A stretch of DNA of 64,000 nt from Lunularia cruciata (Eukaryota; Streptophyta; Marchantiopsida; Lunulariales; Lunulariaceae), in assembly GCA_948567375.1 (NCBI GenBank), contig OX419756.1:20775001-20839000 (forward strand), written 5' to 3'. The notes beneath the pieces are model-generated. The model was given only the letters and a program-made list of their open reading frames with translations. It did not search any database and was not told the DNA's origin. The position numbers were made by a program, and so were the translations under genes. This document shows, piece after piece, positions 32,385 through 44,300 of the stretch (position 1 is the stretch's first letter; each line of letters opens with the position of its first letter).

Positions 32385-33440
32385 TCCTCCATCCTTTATC
32401 TCCTCACCTTCCAAAGGTTTAAATTCACAATCCTTGATGGATTGATAGTTTCAACATGTGCTACATTATTTTTTGTTGAGTCATCCATTTCTTGCATTAT
32501 AAGTGCACTTCTTCACTCTTGCTTTGACAAGGGTACAAGCACTTGGATCCTAACTCAACATTGCATTAGAGCATTTCAACTTGCATTAGCTACTTTCTCT
32601 ACCATGATGAGGGTCCACTTAGGTTTAGTCTAACCATTTACATCTTTGTTACTCATTTGTGAGTGTGGTTCTACACTAGATGTACAAGTGTCCAAATGAC
32701 CTGGTGTCCTTATGGAGTACAAAAAATAGGTACCCATAATGTCATTAGAGATATAATGTTTTCTATGGAAGAAGGTAGTTTGTACCTCACTTAAAGGGAG
32801 TGTTGGTATTTTTTTTGACAACACTAGTTAGAGAAAACTTGTATTTAGTCCAAGTTGATCATGTGACAATCAAGGATGTTGTGGTTATGGATTCCACATG
32901 AAATGTAGTCCTTGAGAAGTTGATTAAATATCTTCTTGGATGGGCGATGAGTACAACAATCGATCCTAAGGTCTCCAAGTAGAGAGTTATGTAACAACTT
33001 CATCTTTTTTTCCTCTAGCCTTGGAGTTATATGAAGCTATGGATATGACATTTGACACATCTATCAAATAATGAAAAAGAGCTTATCATAGTAGGCATCA
33101 GTACTAGTGTCACTTTCTTACTTCATAGCTTACTTTAGACGATGTGTGTCCATCTTCTACAAAGAGCATTGGCTAGTGCAATCCATAAGAGAGCAATTAT
33201 CTTAGGTAATGCTTCTTTGAATGCTCTAGTAATATATAGACCATCTGATTTGCATAGTCAAATATCTTAGGTGATGATATGGTTTGCAAAGTTAGATATC
33301 TTAGGTGCTATAGGACAGATTTCTCATATTAATGCTATTATAGATTTTACTCTCTTGTGTTTTATCCTTGTACCACGTGATAGGTCTTCCCATCCTTCTT
33401 GTTATCCTACATGGTCCTCCTTACCACCCTTCACTTTCTG
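32385..33440 (+). pseudogene. Family A non-LTR copy (dead), 3' part and tail
   Basis: Continues the element cut at 26743. Nucleotides match the intact gene at HSLLVDSFIPQATRARLRSC, DKGAGSWILARPCIRAF and ATFSTAMRFCLGLV, then the CCHC and endonuclease region, LGAVGQISHT near 33320, and the 3' tail with GATAGGTCTTCCCATCCTTC at 33380-33399. Stops and frameshifts are frequent and CpG is almost gone. Confidence 0.8.
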
Positions 33441-35365
33441 AATTCTTGACTCTTCAAAAGATCTAATTGTTGTATTAAACTCCTTGTTGAACTCTACAAA
33501 AAATCATGTTAATGTAATTTGTGATTGATACTAGAGCATTTATGAAATGAACCTTCCCTATGGTGGTTATGGCAACAAAATGACATGTAATTGAACTCAT
33601 AATCCAATATTTCTTGGGCCTAGTAAAGAGTATATGAAGTTTATGAAATTTGAGTTGTACCTATTGACCTTGATATCATACAAGGATTGTCTGGCTTGAT
33701 CTTCATGCATCTCATGCTAAATGAGGAAAAAGAAAATTTTTAGTAATTATATAAGTAAACCATATATATATATAGTACATTAAGAACCCTTGGTAGAAAT
33801 GTTACTAATTACACAACTTGATACTAGAAATAATGTCAATTTAGTTCCTATTGAGTAGAAGATATAAGTGTTTCCATCTTGATAAAATAATTATATTAGT
33901 TTTTGGAGATTCATCAAGTTCAAAGATATTAGATTACAAATTTTCAAGAGTGTGAAAATAAATTATATTTTTAGATAATTTATTTAAATTATGACTTATA
34001 TTTCAATAAGGAATATAATTTAAATTAGAATTGCTTCTTTAAAATACGCCGCCTATTAGTTTATCTGTCTTTCACTTATTTTTATAGTTCTATCAATCAT
34101 CTATCCCTGTAGGAATTAAAAGACCATGAAATAAGTAAGATAGGTTACCTTGGATATAAAGCACTTATGGTTTTTGTCTCCAAGAAAGATAGTAGTACTT
34201 AGGTTTGCATTAATTTATTACAGACTGAATTCAAAATAATGAAGAATTATTATCTTTGAAGGAAGAATATCTTAGATCTAGCTATTAATAATAATAGATT
34301 CTAATAATTAGGAATATTTATTGATTTTAATTTTAAAAATTTCCTTTTTTGGCTCTTCAAAATCTTGAAAACATCATTTTTAAAGTATAAGAATTTTACT
34401 CAAATTTTAGTGAAAATAAAAATAGACTACTTTAAAAAGCTATTTTACATTCCAAATTAAATCTTTGTTCTATTTGTTTAATAATTCAGGAAATTTTCAA
34501 TTTGGATTGTTTTTAGTTGTATATAATATGCATTTTGCACTAACTTTTGGATGTAAGAACAAAGAAAATTTTGCTTCAAATTATTTGAGTTTAGTATTTG
34601 AGGAATTTATTCAATTTTTGCAAAAATTATTTTGATGGACATTGCAAAGGTTTGCATCTCATATATCATACATGACTAATGTAATTTAAGAAATTAGATT
34701 GGATCCAATCTCAATGAAATAGGAGTATTCATAAAATGTTCAATTTAACTTCAATGGTACTTCTAAAGGTTTTCTATAGGTCAAACATATCTATCCTCAC
34801 CTAAATAATACTTAAAATGAACAACTCCTAAACTTCCATTTGAAATGTGAAAACTAATTTTGATATTCATCTTGAGTGTACTCCCTACTTTTAGATGAAC
34901 CTCTTCTTCAATATAATGGATTCCAACTCTTAAATAAGAAGTAGTAACATGACAATGAAAAGTAAGCCTCCATAGTAAGGTTGAGGTATCCGCCTTATAT
35001 GTTATACATATTCCTCTCATATATAATTTAGACTTTATAGAAATTGATATTAGTTTTCCTTCCATATAGTTAGACCTAATTTTTACCACCTTTGTGAGTA
35101 TCTGCATCTATTTTTAACTTAGTTATCTCCACACTCATTTTAATTTTTATCATTTTCAACTTCTTGTTTGTGCATAAATATGGGTGCTCATGTTTGAATC
35201 ATCATAATTTTCATATGGATAATAGTGTCAAAGTAAATCAAAGCAAATGTTTGGTAGTATAAATCTCAATTATATATTATTTTATGAATGTATCTATTAT
35301 TTGCTTAATTTTTCTTGGATAATATATTTTATTGGGTATGGTAGCTTGCTTTGTTGTAAGCTATT

Positions 35366-35764
35366 TGTAAAAGTCCAAGACCGATGACAGAAATAGGAGA
35401 ATGGAAGCTCACATTGGGACACTTGAATGAGAGAAAACCAAAATGGATAGTATGAGCTTTGGCTTTGGTATTTATAGGTAGTATACAAGGTCCTTGAGAA
35501 TTTTCTCAAGAAGCTTCCTTGAGCCACTTTCTTAGAGTGCAAGCCAAGTTAACCAGGAAACTTCTCAAGAAACTTCCTTCTAGAAACCGTCTACTTGGCG
35601 TGCAAGCTAAGCTAGTTAGAAGCTTCTAGGAGTTATTTGTTTGGGGTGCAAGTCAAGCTATTCAAGAAGCTTCTTAGATGCTTTTGGAATATTCTGGGCA
35701 AATTTGGCTTATTCTCTACTTTGTTAGCCTTACTAACTACGTTGCTAAACTCCATATTGTTACA
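35366..35764 (-). repeat. Solo LTR of the gypsy family with perfect target duplication
   Basis: A 399-bp sequence starting TGTAAAAGTCC and ending ATTGTTACA in plus orientation, clearly related to the 409-423-bp LTRs. The 5-bp repeat CTATT flanks it at 35361-35365 and 35765-35769. No internal region is present, so it arose by recombination between two LTRs. It lies within the older gypsy remains. Confidence 0.92.
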
Positions 35765-36401
35765 CTATTAAATATGAATTCTCTTCTGTCAAGAATCAAG
35801 ATGTTATGTTGGTATATAAAGATATATATTCTAAAGGATAAAATTTAATATTTTCTTAAAATATTGTAGTTTTTTGAAAATCTTTTTTATTATTTAATTA
35901 TTTTCACTATATTTTGATTAAAAAAATATTTTATGCCCAAAGAAAGAAGTAAAGGTACTTAAAACATCCATTTTCTCTTTTATATCTAGTCAGTTCTCTT
36001 TCAAAAGAAGCACAAATATGATGTGCATACAACATCCATGGTTTTCATGCATAGGTAGGAACCTAGATTTGATAAGTAAAATTGTGCACATATGTTTGTC
36101 AAGCATAATTGAGCTTCTAGGTTTGGCTTGTATAGGTGAATACCTAGGTCTTTTCTGCATAAGTGTACATCTAGCTTGATATGGACTTAGCTAGGATGCC
36201 TTATTTTTTCATGTATAAAATAATACCAAAAGATTATATTCTTTAAATCCTCTGCTTGATGGATGAGACCCATCCACATCATAACTTGATATATATTTTC
36301 TAAATTTTGAAAGTAAAAAACCCTTAATAATCATACTTCTTATGAGTAACATACTCTCATTAGTGACCAAAAATATTGGAACATCTTGGAATATTGGAAT
36401 A

Positions 36402-36439
36402 TTGAATAGATTTATTGGAAGACCAATAAATCTATTCAA
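36402..36439. repeat. Perfect hairpin, 17-bp arms
   Basis: TTGAATAGATTTATTGG (36402-36418) and its exact reverse complement (36423-36439) flank AAGA. No terminator-like context or gene nearby. Confidence 0.9.
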
Positions 36440-39400
36440 GCACAACATATGTCACTCAAAAGTACTAGTGATGTAGTAGTGCTAATACAAACATTTTTAT
36501 AGTTTAAATAAAGAGTTCCCAAATAAAATTGTGAATTAATTTGGTATAAATGTTGTTTGCATAATAAGGCTATTTCCAAACTTTGGTCAATGTTGGATTT
36601 GCGATCAAAAACTTCAATGTTGCTTGCTCATGGGTGATTTGAGGTTACCTCAAGAGATTCAGAACCTCCAACTTTGTATCCAACATCTATGCAAATAAGA
36701 TAATAGAGATCTCAACACCAATCACTGAGCAACAAAAAGGAAGAGTATGTAGCAAGGGATAAAAGGAGAAACGTAGAGCAAAGTTCACTAAAATCCTCAA
36801 TCCAAACCATTGAAGAGGTTATGCCTATCTATGTAAGAAATAAAACGCTCTGCTCTTTTTGTAGTATTTTTGAGAGCTAACTTTGCAGAGGAAGAACCAT
36901 GCATGTCATGCCTTGATATTATATTATTACTATTATTTTTCATTTAAACAATAAAAAATCCTAAAATTGATGAATTTACACCTTTCTTGATTTTGGAAAT
37001 TATTTGGTTGAGTAAATTTGAAGAAGCATGTAGATAATACATCTATACATTCATAATGAAATTTTTTATTAATAAATATTTATCAAAAATATTTTTAAAT
37101 TCTATATAAAAATTATTCCAAAAATATCTCATTCAAGATGATTTTCCGATAGACATTTAAAAAATTATAATTTTTCTTAAAATGTAACTTTGATTATATT
37201 TCTCATTTAATGCTTCTAAAAAAATGAAGAATTGTATTTAACAACCAAAAAATGATTTATTTCTTGATTATAATGAGGAACTACTGAAGCAAAGATCTTC
37301 ACCAAGTTGGATTTTTGTATTGTGTATTTGTAAATTCCTATCCTAATTGGAAATATATGCAAGATAAAATTTTATACAATATGAAAATACGTTAAAAGGA
37401 TGATCATCTCTTTTTCTCCAAGTAATATCTCTATAGTTGTTTATGGATAAGATGCATTAAGAAGTAGATGTATTACTAGATAAATATGCTAGTTTTTTCT
37501 TTGACAAAAAGGAGAGCATACTCATGTTAGTAAAATGTTGCAATACCCATGCGAGTAGAAGTTCTTTAGTACATAACCAAAACAAAATATTTAGAGAGAA
37601 GAAGGTTAACTTGTTTGTGTGAATATCTTTTCTAAGTCAACACTAAAGTTAAAGCTCTAGTGAGGATTAGTACTTGTAAAGGAGTTGCTAAAATATTATG
37701 AATGAAATTAAGTGTAAAATTTTGAGGGAAGTTATGAGCAATTGATTAACCTTTGTGTGAGAAGTATAGATTAGTTTGTAAAAATATTGCATAGTAGGAA
37801 TTTGTCAAAACTTACAAGGTTACAATTTGACCTGTATGTTATTTTAATTTGTCTTATATGGTAGATTTTTAATTTTCATAAGGATTATGTTTTGCTTTTG
37901 TGGTAGCATTTTAGTATATAAAGAAAAGAGAAAACCCTTTAGGTGTTTAGACTTTATTTGAAGATTTCTTGGTTTGTCCTAGTTATAATGAGGTACAAAT
38001 AAAGCTCCTTTTTCCAATGAGAGCAAATCAATTCTTTTGAAAGAGTACTGCAAACATATCACATACCTTGATTGTTGAAGAAAATAGAGATATTTATTAG
38101 TTTATGCTTGTAGGCAGCACTAATTTGCAAGTAGAATCAGTTATAAGGAGTATACCGTACAGAAGAAGACTTGTCTTGCATTAAATTTCCATATTATCCT
38201 TTTGACTTTTATAAAGATGCGAGGAGGATAAACTAGAATAACTAGTCAAATTTCCCTTCCAAAATTTTTTATATTATAATTTAACAGCAAATTTTGAGAT
38301 TACATTTGGTACCATGTTTGCTATTAATTTTTAACTTAAAAAATGAAGTCTACTAACTGGGTGGTGGTTCTAGTGTTTACTTATGCTGATCAATATGACT
38401 ATAAATTTATAGGTTTATATGAAATAATCTAAATAAGAAATATTTATTTGTAAATTTCAATACCTTAAGTTTATATTTACTATCATGGTGTGCTAAATTT
38501 AGCATGAAGGATTAGATTATTCAAAAATATTTTAAAAACTAGTACTTGATCCACCATTTTTTTGCTTATCAAACATATTTACATTACTATTGAAAATGTG
38601 TTCTCATTAGCATTAAAGTCCACATTAACATTGTCATGTTTGTTGATAATGGAGCAAGCAGATCCACTTAGTTCTTAGTATAATTATAGTGGATGTACCA
38701 AAATTAGCCTAAATTTATTTTAATATTATATTTTGAAATTTTGGTGTCATATTTGGTCAAGTCCCTTGCTTCACTAGTAAGTTTTATAAAGTATTATTTA
38801 ATTATTATTCATAGCATTAAATAAAGCATCTCCGCTGCTTAACATCCTCAAATGGATGGTAAAATTGTGCATACTAACTATATCTTAGAAGATATACTTT
38901 GTATTTTTGAAGATGCATTACAAGAATTAAGATAGTCTCCTTGGTGGAAAATTTACATATTATAATTCCAAGCAATTAGATACTAGATTTTCTTCCTTCT
39001 TTCTTAAGTATGGTCAATACTTAATATGGATTTGATAGTTTCTTTCCCTCCTTCATCTCCCAATAACCCTAGTTCTTTCACCTTTAGATCTAATGTCTCT
39101 TCTTCCTTACAGGAAGTCCAAGTATATCTTGTTGGTCAAACTAATAATACCAATATTCTGATAAAAACTATTGTTATTTATCTTTTCTAGTTGGTAAAAA
39201 AGTTATGATAAATTTCTTGTACCTTGGTTCCTTCTCTATTATATCCTATTTTAAATTAACATGATCTCCTTCACCACTTTTTCATTCATCTTATCTAACA
39301 CATTTCCAAATTGAATCTCTCAATTCCACCATAAGCATTCTTCCTTGACTTGAATAAACCTTCTTTACTTATTATCACTATTGAGTATAATGATGATTAT

Positions 39401-39600
39401 GAAGTTGAGAGGATCTTTGCCTGTCATGTACTTCATTCTAGAATGTACTTCTATCGAGTACATTCTGGTTGTTGCTAATAACTAGAATTGCAAGTTCCTA
39501 CATATACTTAGTCCCTCATCATGTTCACACTTTCGAAGAAATCGTTCACACATGTGAAACTAGAGCATATGACAAGGGAGTCATTTTAGTCCTAAACAAG

Positions 39601-40288
39601 TAGAAAAGGAATTTGCAAAATTACGAAAAATTAACACAGTAACCTAGAGAAATTTAGTCTTGTTAGTGAATAGAAATTATTAGAAGGTACTCAAGAAATC
39701 TCTTATAGACTTTGCAAACTCCTTGTTAGGGGCTTTCTTACACAAGTAGAAAACACAAGAAGGGTTGCAAGTTATTGTTATTACAACAAGAAAGGAAAGT
39801 TATTACATTCCACGAGCAAACCCAGATGCCTTGAAATTTCTATGTATGGATATCATCAATTTGATGGCCTTATCATGAGAAGGCTTGAGATTCATTTTAA
39901 AGGAGTGAAACTATGGTAGTTTCATAGACTATCCTCATATTGTACTTCAAAGAGAGTGTTTAATTCCTTTACCATTTCTCTAAGTTTTCATGGATAATTG
40001 CTAGAAGTACTATTCATATGTGCGTAATTCTATCCCCTTCTCCTTGTGGTTGGAGCACCTTTATCGCACTACTTAACGTGTGCAAGTTTAACTTTTTAGT
40101 TCCTCTTGTACTTTCTTAAAATTGAACTAAATATGACTTTTACATAACATCCCAAATCTATGAGGCCTAGTAGAAGAAAGATATTTTGCAATAAGATCAA
40201 CTTCAGTTGACTACTTTAGTAATTCAAAGGGTAATGCATCCATCACTTTTTCTACAAAATTTCTTGTGCCAAATTGAACTACAAAGAA
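39601..40288. other. Unassigned spacer
   Basis: AT-rich, no gene recognised. Open frames are short and unordered. Confidence 0.45.
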
Positions 40289-40340
40289 GTGGTGCTTTGT
40301 ACTCCTTTTCTCTTTCCTGTGCGGAATATATTTGTGTGTG
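40289..40340 (+). mobile_element. Family B non-LTR 3' tail
   Basis: GTGGTGCTTTGTACTCC, then TTTCTCTTTCCTGTGCGGAA, then TATATTTG, in the order seen in the other family B tails. Coding parts are absent upstream. Confidence 0.5.
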
Positions 40341-40736
40341 TGCACTACAAAAAAGGAGAGTAAAAGTTTGCTACTTGACTTCTTTTTCTAGATTTAAGAA
40401 AGCAAGTTCTGTTCAAAGAGAATTTGGATTGACCCAAATGACAGATTGTGCCTGCTTGCTTCACTTCTAAACTTGGAGTTGCTTTCCGCATCATGTGAAA
40501 CCAGGACATTCACTTTTTTTGTCCTGAATGTCAGCAGCCACTTTTTTCTAGCGTGATGCGACCTTTCCACTTCCTGGTGGTTAATTGACTCCTTATTTGA
40601 CCACAAAATTGAGAGGGTTGTGCAGTTGATAGACGGGTCGATACACAAGAAACCCTGCGGCGCGCCAGGTTCATTTGCAATCGAAGCCTTAGACGGAACA
40701 TCTTTCGAATTGATTAGTTGTAGAGTTAACTACAAA

Positions 40737-40836
40737 CGAAGGCGACCGCGTAGGATATGAAGGATGGGAAGACGTCATAAAGCCGTACAAGGATAAATCA
40801 TCGGAGGTAACATGGTGCTAGACCCCAATGTTATCT
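40737..40836 (-). mobile_element. Family A 3' tail, diverged truncated copy
   Basis: Contains AAGGCGACCGCGTAGG, GAAGGATGGGAAGAC and AAGCCGTACAAGG in the same order as the 3' UTR of the intact element. It stops at CCCCAATG, the position matching the last codons of the ORF. It is a 5'-truncated insertion of about 100 bp; no clear target duplication was found. Confidence 0.75.
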
Positions 40837-40842
40837 GGTTGC

Positions 40843-40935
40843 GATCCCAACCAAAAGTCTAACGAACCCTTCTCCAGTTACAGTCCAATAGAATCGGACT
40901 ATTAACTAGAAGCGTGTTCATTTTTGGTTGGGATC
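40843..40935. repeat. 14-bp inverted repeat with 65-bp spacer
   Basis: GATCCCAACCAAAA (40843-40856) and TTTTGGTTGGGATC (40922-40935) are exact reverse complements. It lies just beyond the diverged tail copy. Function unknown. Confidence 0.8.
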
Positions 40936-41113
40936 TCGATCAGGACCGACCCCACACGATTAACAGTTACATCAAGTCAAGGAGTATCCATTCCTAAAAC
41001 AGTTGACATATGACCCAGCGTCCAGAACATCAAACTACCCGAAAATCCAAGTGACGATGAGTTGATCATGCCGTATGTTCGAAGATAAAGTAGTAGGATA
41101 CGCGTCTTACAAG

Positions 41114-41232
41114 AAGAAAAAAGGCGACCGCGTAGGAAAAATGAAGGATGGGAAGACCCCATCAAGCCGTACAAGGGAGAGACAAAAAAGGTAGCATGGG
41201 GCTAAGCCCCAATAGAGTCTGTATGAGAACAA
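41114..41232 (-). mobile_element. Family A, severely 5'-truncated insertion with 10-bp TSD
   Basis: About 119 bp, nearly identical to 41293-41404 (the last codons and 3' UTR of the intact element). It is flanked by GTCTTACAAG at 41104-41113 and 41233-41242. Truncation to the 3' end plus a target duplication is the typical product of aborted target-primed reverse transcription. It shows that the machinery recognises this short 3' end. Confidence 0.88.
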
Positions 41233-41285
41233 GTCTTACAAGTACACAAAGAGAATTACAGTATTTACCAAATCGAGCACATATT

Positions 41286-41377
41286 GGATTCCAAAAAAGG
41301 CGACCGCGTAGGAAAAATGAAGGATGGGAAGACCCCATCAAGCCGTACAAGGGAGAGACAAAAAACGTAACATGGGG
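41286..41377 (-). promoter_or_regulatory. Family A 3' UTR with conserved hairpin
   Basis: On the minus strand the stop is followed by TTGTACGGCTTGATGGGGTC and then TTCCCATCC. GATGGG-GTCTT-CCCATC can form a 6-bp stem with a 5-nt loop. GGTCTTCCCATCC, or a close variant, is the best-kept sequence in all tail copies (33380, 50338, 53170, 58190, 40750, 41140). In related elements the reverse transcriptase recognises a folded 3' UTR, so this is the likely RNA handle (inference). Confidence 0.6.
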
Positions 41378-44300
41378 CTAAGCCCCAATAGAGTCTGTAT
41401 GAGAAATCTGCCCTACCGCACCTAAGATATCCGAGCTATGCAAGTCGTACGGTCTACACACAACTGGAGCATCCGAAGAAACATCACCTAATGTGATTGC
41501 TCTCCTATGGATTGCACCAGCCACTGCCCTCTGTAGAGCAATGGATACACGCTGTCTAAAGTAAGCTACAAAGTATGAGAGTGAGAGTGGTACCCCCTGC
41601 CGCCTAACATGATAAGCCCTCGCGCACTCCCTGACAAATGTGTCAAATGCCGTGTCCATCGCTCCATATAACTCCAAGGCTAGAGGAACAAAGAGGTGAC
41701 CTCGCTGCATGCCCCTGTACTTGGAGACCTTGCGACCTGCTGCTGCACTCGCCGCCCATCCAGGGGGATGGGTAATCACTCCCTCCGAAACTGTATCTCG
41801 CGTAGGGTCCGTCACCACGACATCCGCTACCGTCACCTGATCATCTCGGACCAAGTATAAGTCTGCCCTGACACGTGTCGTCTGCAACGCATACGAACGC
41901 TCCCTCCAAGCCAAGTATCCACTCTCTCGTGCCATAGCAAACACTATGTCTCTAATGGCATCATGGGTAGCTATCCTCTGTCCTCCAAAAGGACACCGTG
42001 TCATGTGGACCGCCGCTGCATCTAGTGTAGAACCACACTCACAAGTGAGTAGTGAAGATGCAGATGGGTGGACCAAACCTAGGCAAAACCTCATCGCTGT
42101 AGAGAAAGTAGCCGGTGCGAGTCGGAAAGCCCTAATGCATGGTCGAGCTAGGATCCACGAGCCTGCACCCTTGTCGGAGCAAGAGCGTAGACGTGCTCTA
42201 GTAGCCTGAGGAATGAACGAGTCAACTAAGAGAGAATGTAGCGTATGCTCACACTGTCGCTCCATCAAGGAAGACTGTAGACCTCTAGTCCAATCTGACG
42301 ATAGTGAAGCAAACGGTGGAAAACCCTCTTGTGCTCGTGAAGATAGACTATCTCTCGTCTGCCGCAATAACACCTGGAGAGAAAAGGATCCTCCCTCCAC
42401 CTCTGTCACATAAGTCTCCAAAACCGGCCTATCAGCAACCACAAAACGAGATGCAAGTAGGGGTGCCGAGAGAGCCCAACTACCCAAAAACGCTATAGGT
42501 GCCATCTCCTCCATAGAAAGCAAGCCAACCCCACCACATGAGATCGGTAGAGCCATCTGTCTACGTGCCAAATCCCCTGTCACACACTCAAAAGTCCCTG
42601 GTCCAATAATATCACCAAAGACTCCCATAATCCTCCTATCAAATGCTCTCAGACGTGATAGGAAGGACGATGAGGGGGGAACTGTACGGATGAGGTAGGA
42701 TGGTCGACGAGCAATACTGGAAGAGAGTATACCAAATGCCACCTGCGGATCTCCTAGTAATGGAAGGTCATCCACATGGAGAACATCCTCTGCAAGAGCA
42801 GCGTCCAAGAAGCGTGTGACAAAATCCTCCGATCCTACTGGCACTCCAAGAACACGAAGTCCCTCTGTGGATGTGATACACCCCTCTGGAAGCTCAAGGT
42901 GGGGAGGGATACCTAAAGGGGACCATGCCCTACACTTTGACACCTTGACTCTCAAGCCTACTAGATGTAGCTCGGTAGTCAAGTAGTCAAAGGCCTGCCT
43001 AATCTGATCTACAGGGCCTACGATGTGTGTATCATCTGCCAAGGATGGAAATACACAACCTGGCATGGCCAAAGTAGTAGACAGGAGAGCTCTAAAGTGA
43101 GCCATGGCAAATAAGGGCCCCCCCAAAGGATCTCCCTGACGTGTACCAACAGCTGACTCCAAGACGGTGACTCCCTCCTGTGAACCACCATGCTGGTAGT
43201 AAAGGGAAGCAGGAGAGCCATAAAAAGACCGCACAAAAGGAATGAGACTCGCCAAGGATCCACTAGCCTCCCTAAGCTCTCTAAAGATGGATGCACGTGA
43301 GACGCTATTAAAAGCGTTCTCAACGTCCACCTGTAGGACGACCCACTCCGGATGGATATCTAGGAGTGCTCTAATGCCTAGAGATATAGCCTCACATCCT
43401 CCAGGTGTAGCTACTCCAAACTGATGTGGACTAAGGTGCTGTCGAAAGTGAGAACGATGCTGAAGGACAATGGTACGACTTACCAAACGCAAAAAGATCT
43501 CTCCAATAGCAATCGGTCTAATGCCTCCCGTGTCCTTCTCGATCGCGAGAAGTCGACTAGCACCTAAGACCCGACTAACAGACATAGGAATATCTCCTCT
43601 CGCTACTGCTGCAGCCACCTGAAACAACTCGGTAAAACCACTAGAAGGATCATCTGCCTGGAAGCAATCTCTAAGGTGCTCATAAACCATCCCTGACAAG
43701 CCTCCTGAGGAAAGGCGAGGGGCAGTGCACAATGCTTGTGCAAATAGCGACCTATCAAGACATAAAGGCTGCTCAGGCTGATAATCTAAGACCTCTAGTG
43801 GTAGTCCCTCTACTGCTATAGGATGCAATGAGCGTAGGGAAGAGATGGTCTCATCAGTAGGACTCGCTATAGACAGAGGGTGTAGCGCTCGTGCTGCTCT
43901 ACTAAACTCTCCCGCCTGACCCAATGTCCTACATCGTCGTAATCGAGTGGAATCTATGGTATCCTGTGGCGATGTCTGTCTCCTAAATCGTGTAGCCCTA
44001 ACAGACTCCTCCTGAAGGGCTACCCAATCCCCCGCTCGGAATCGACGAAATCTAGCCGCCACCTCTCTATGCCCCGCATGTCCCCCTCTAGCATAACGAA
44101 GACACCATCGAGGGAGTAGGAGGAATAGGAACCACGCTAACTCGTCCAAGGGATCACGTGCCAAACGATCCAGTGGTAGGCGAAAAGCCTGTCTAGCCTC
44201 ATCATGGAGTGTGCGGGGTAGCCTATGGAATAGACGTGGACATGGAAAACTAGTCTCAAATAACCCCAAAATGCAACCCGCCTGAGAAGCTAACCACTCC

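Larger units (their letters stand above)
33480..39600 (+). mobile_element. Ancient, heavily decayed gypsy element
   Basis: Scattered plus-strand matches in the correct order to the young gypsy pol. Protease region: KEYMKFMKFELYLLTLISYK near 33620-33690. RT start: MVFVSKKDSST followed by KIMKNYYL near 34170-34255. Integrase: KQIHLV and DVPKLA-IYF near 38650-38720, then TSSNGW at the HPQTDGQ position near 38850. Chromodomain: EYNDDYEVERIFACHV near 39390. Stops are everywhere and AT content is very high. Between 34300 and 38600 little is recognisable, and part of that is later insertion. LTRs were not found. Confidence 0.6.

Noticed and set aside
40843-40935. 14-bp inverted repeat as terminal inverted repeats of a tiny DNA transposon
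   Set aside because: No target-site duplication flanks the 93-bp unit and there is no second copy in the window.
41946-42498. Plus-strand frames of 60-87 codons within the intact element
   Set aside because: They lie antisense to the complete polyprotein ORF and show no domains.
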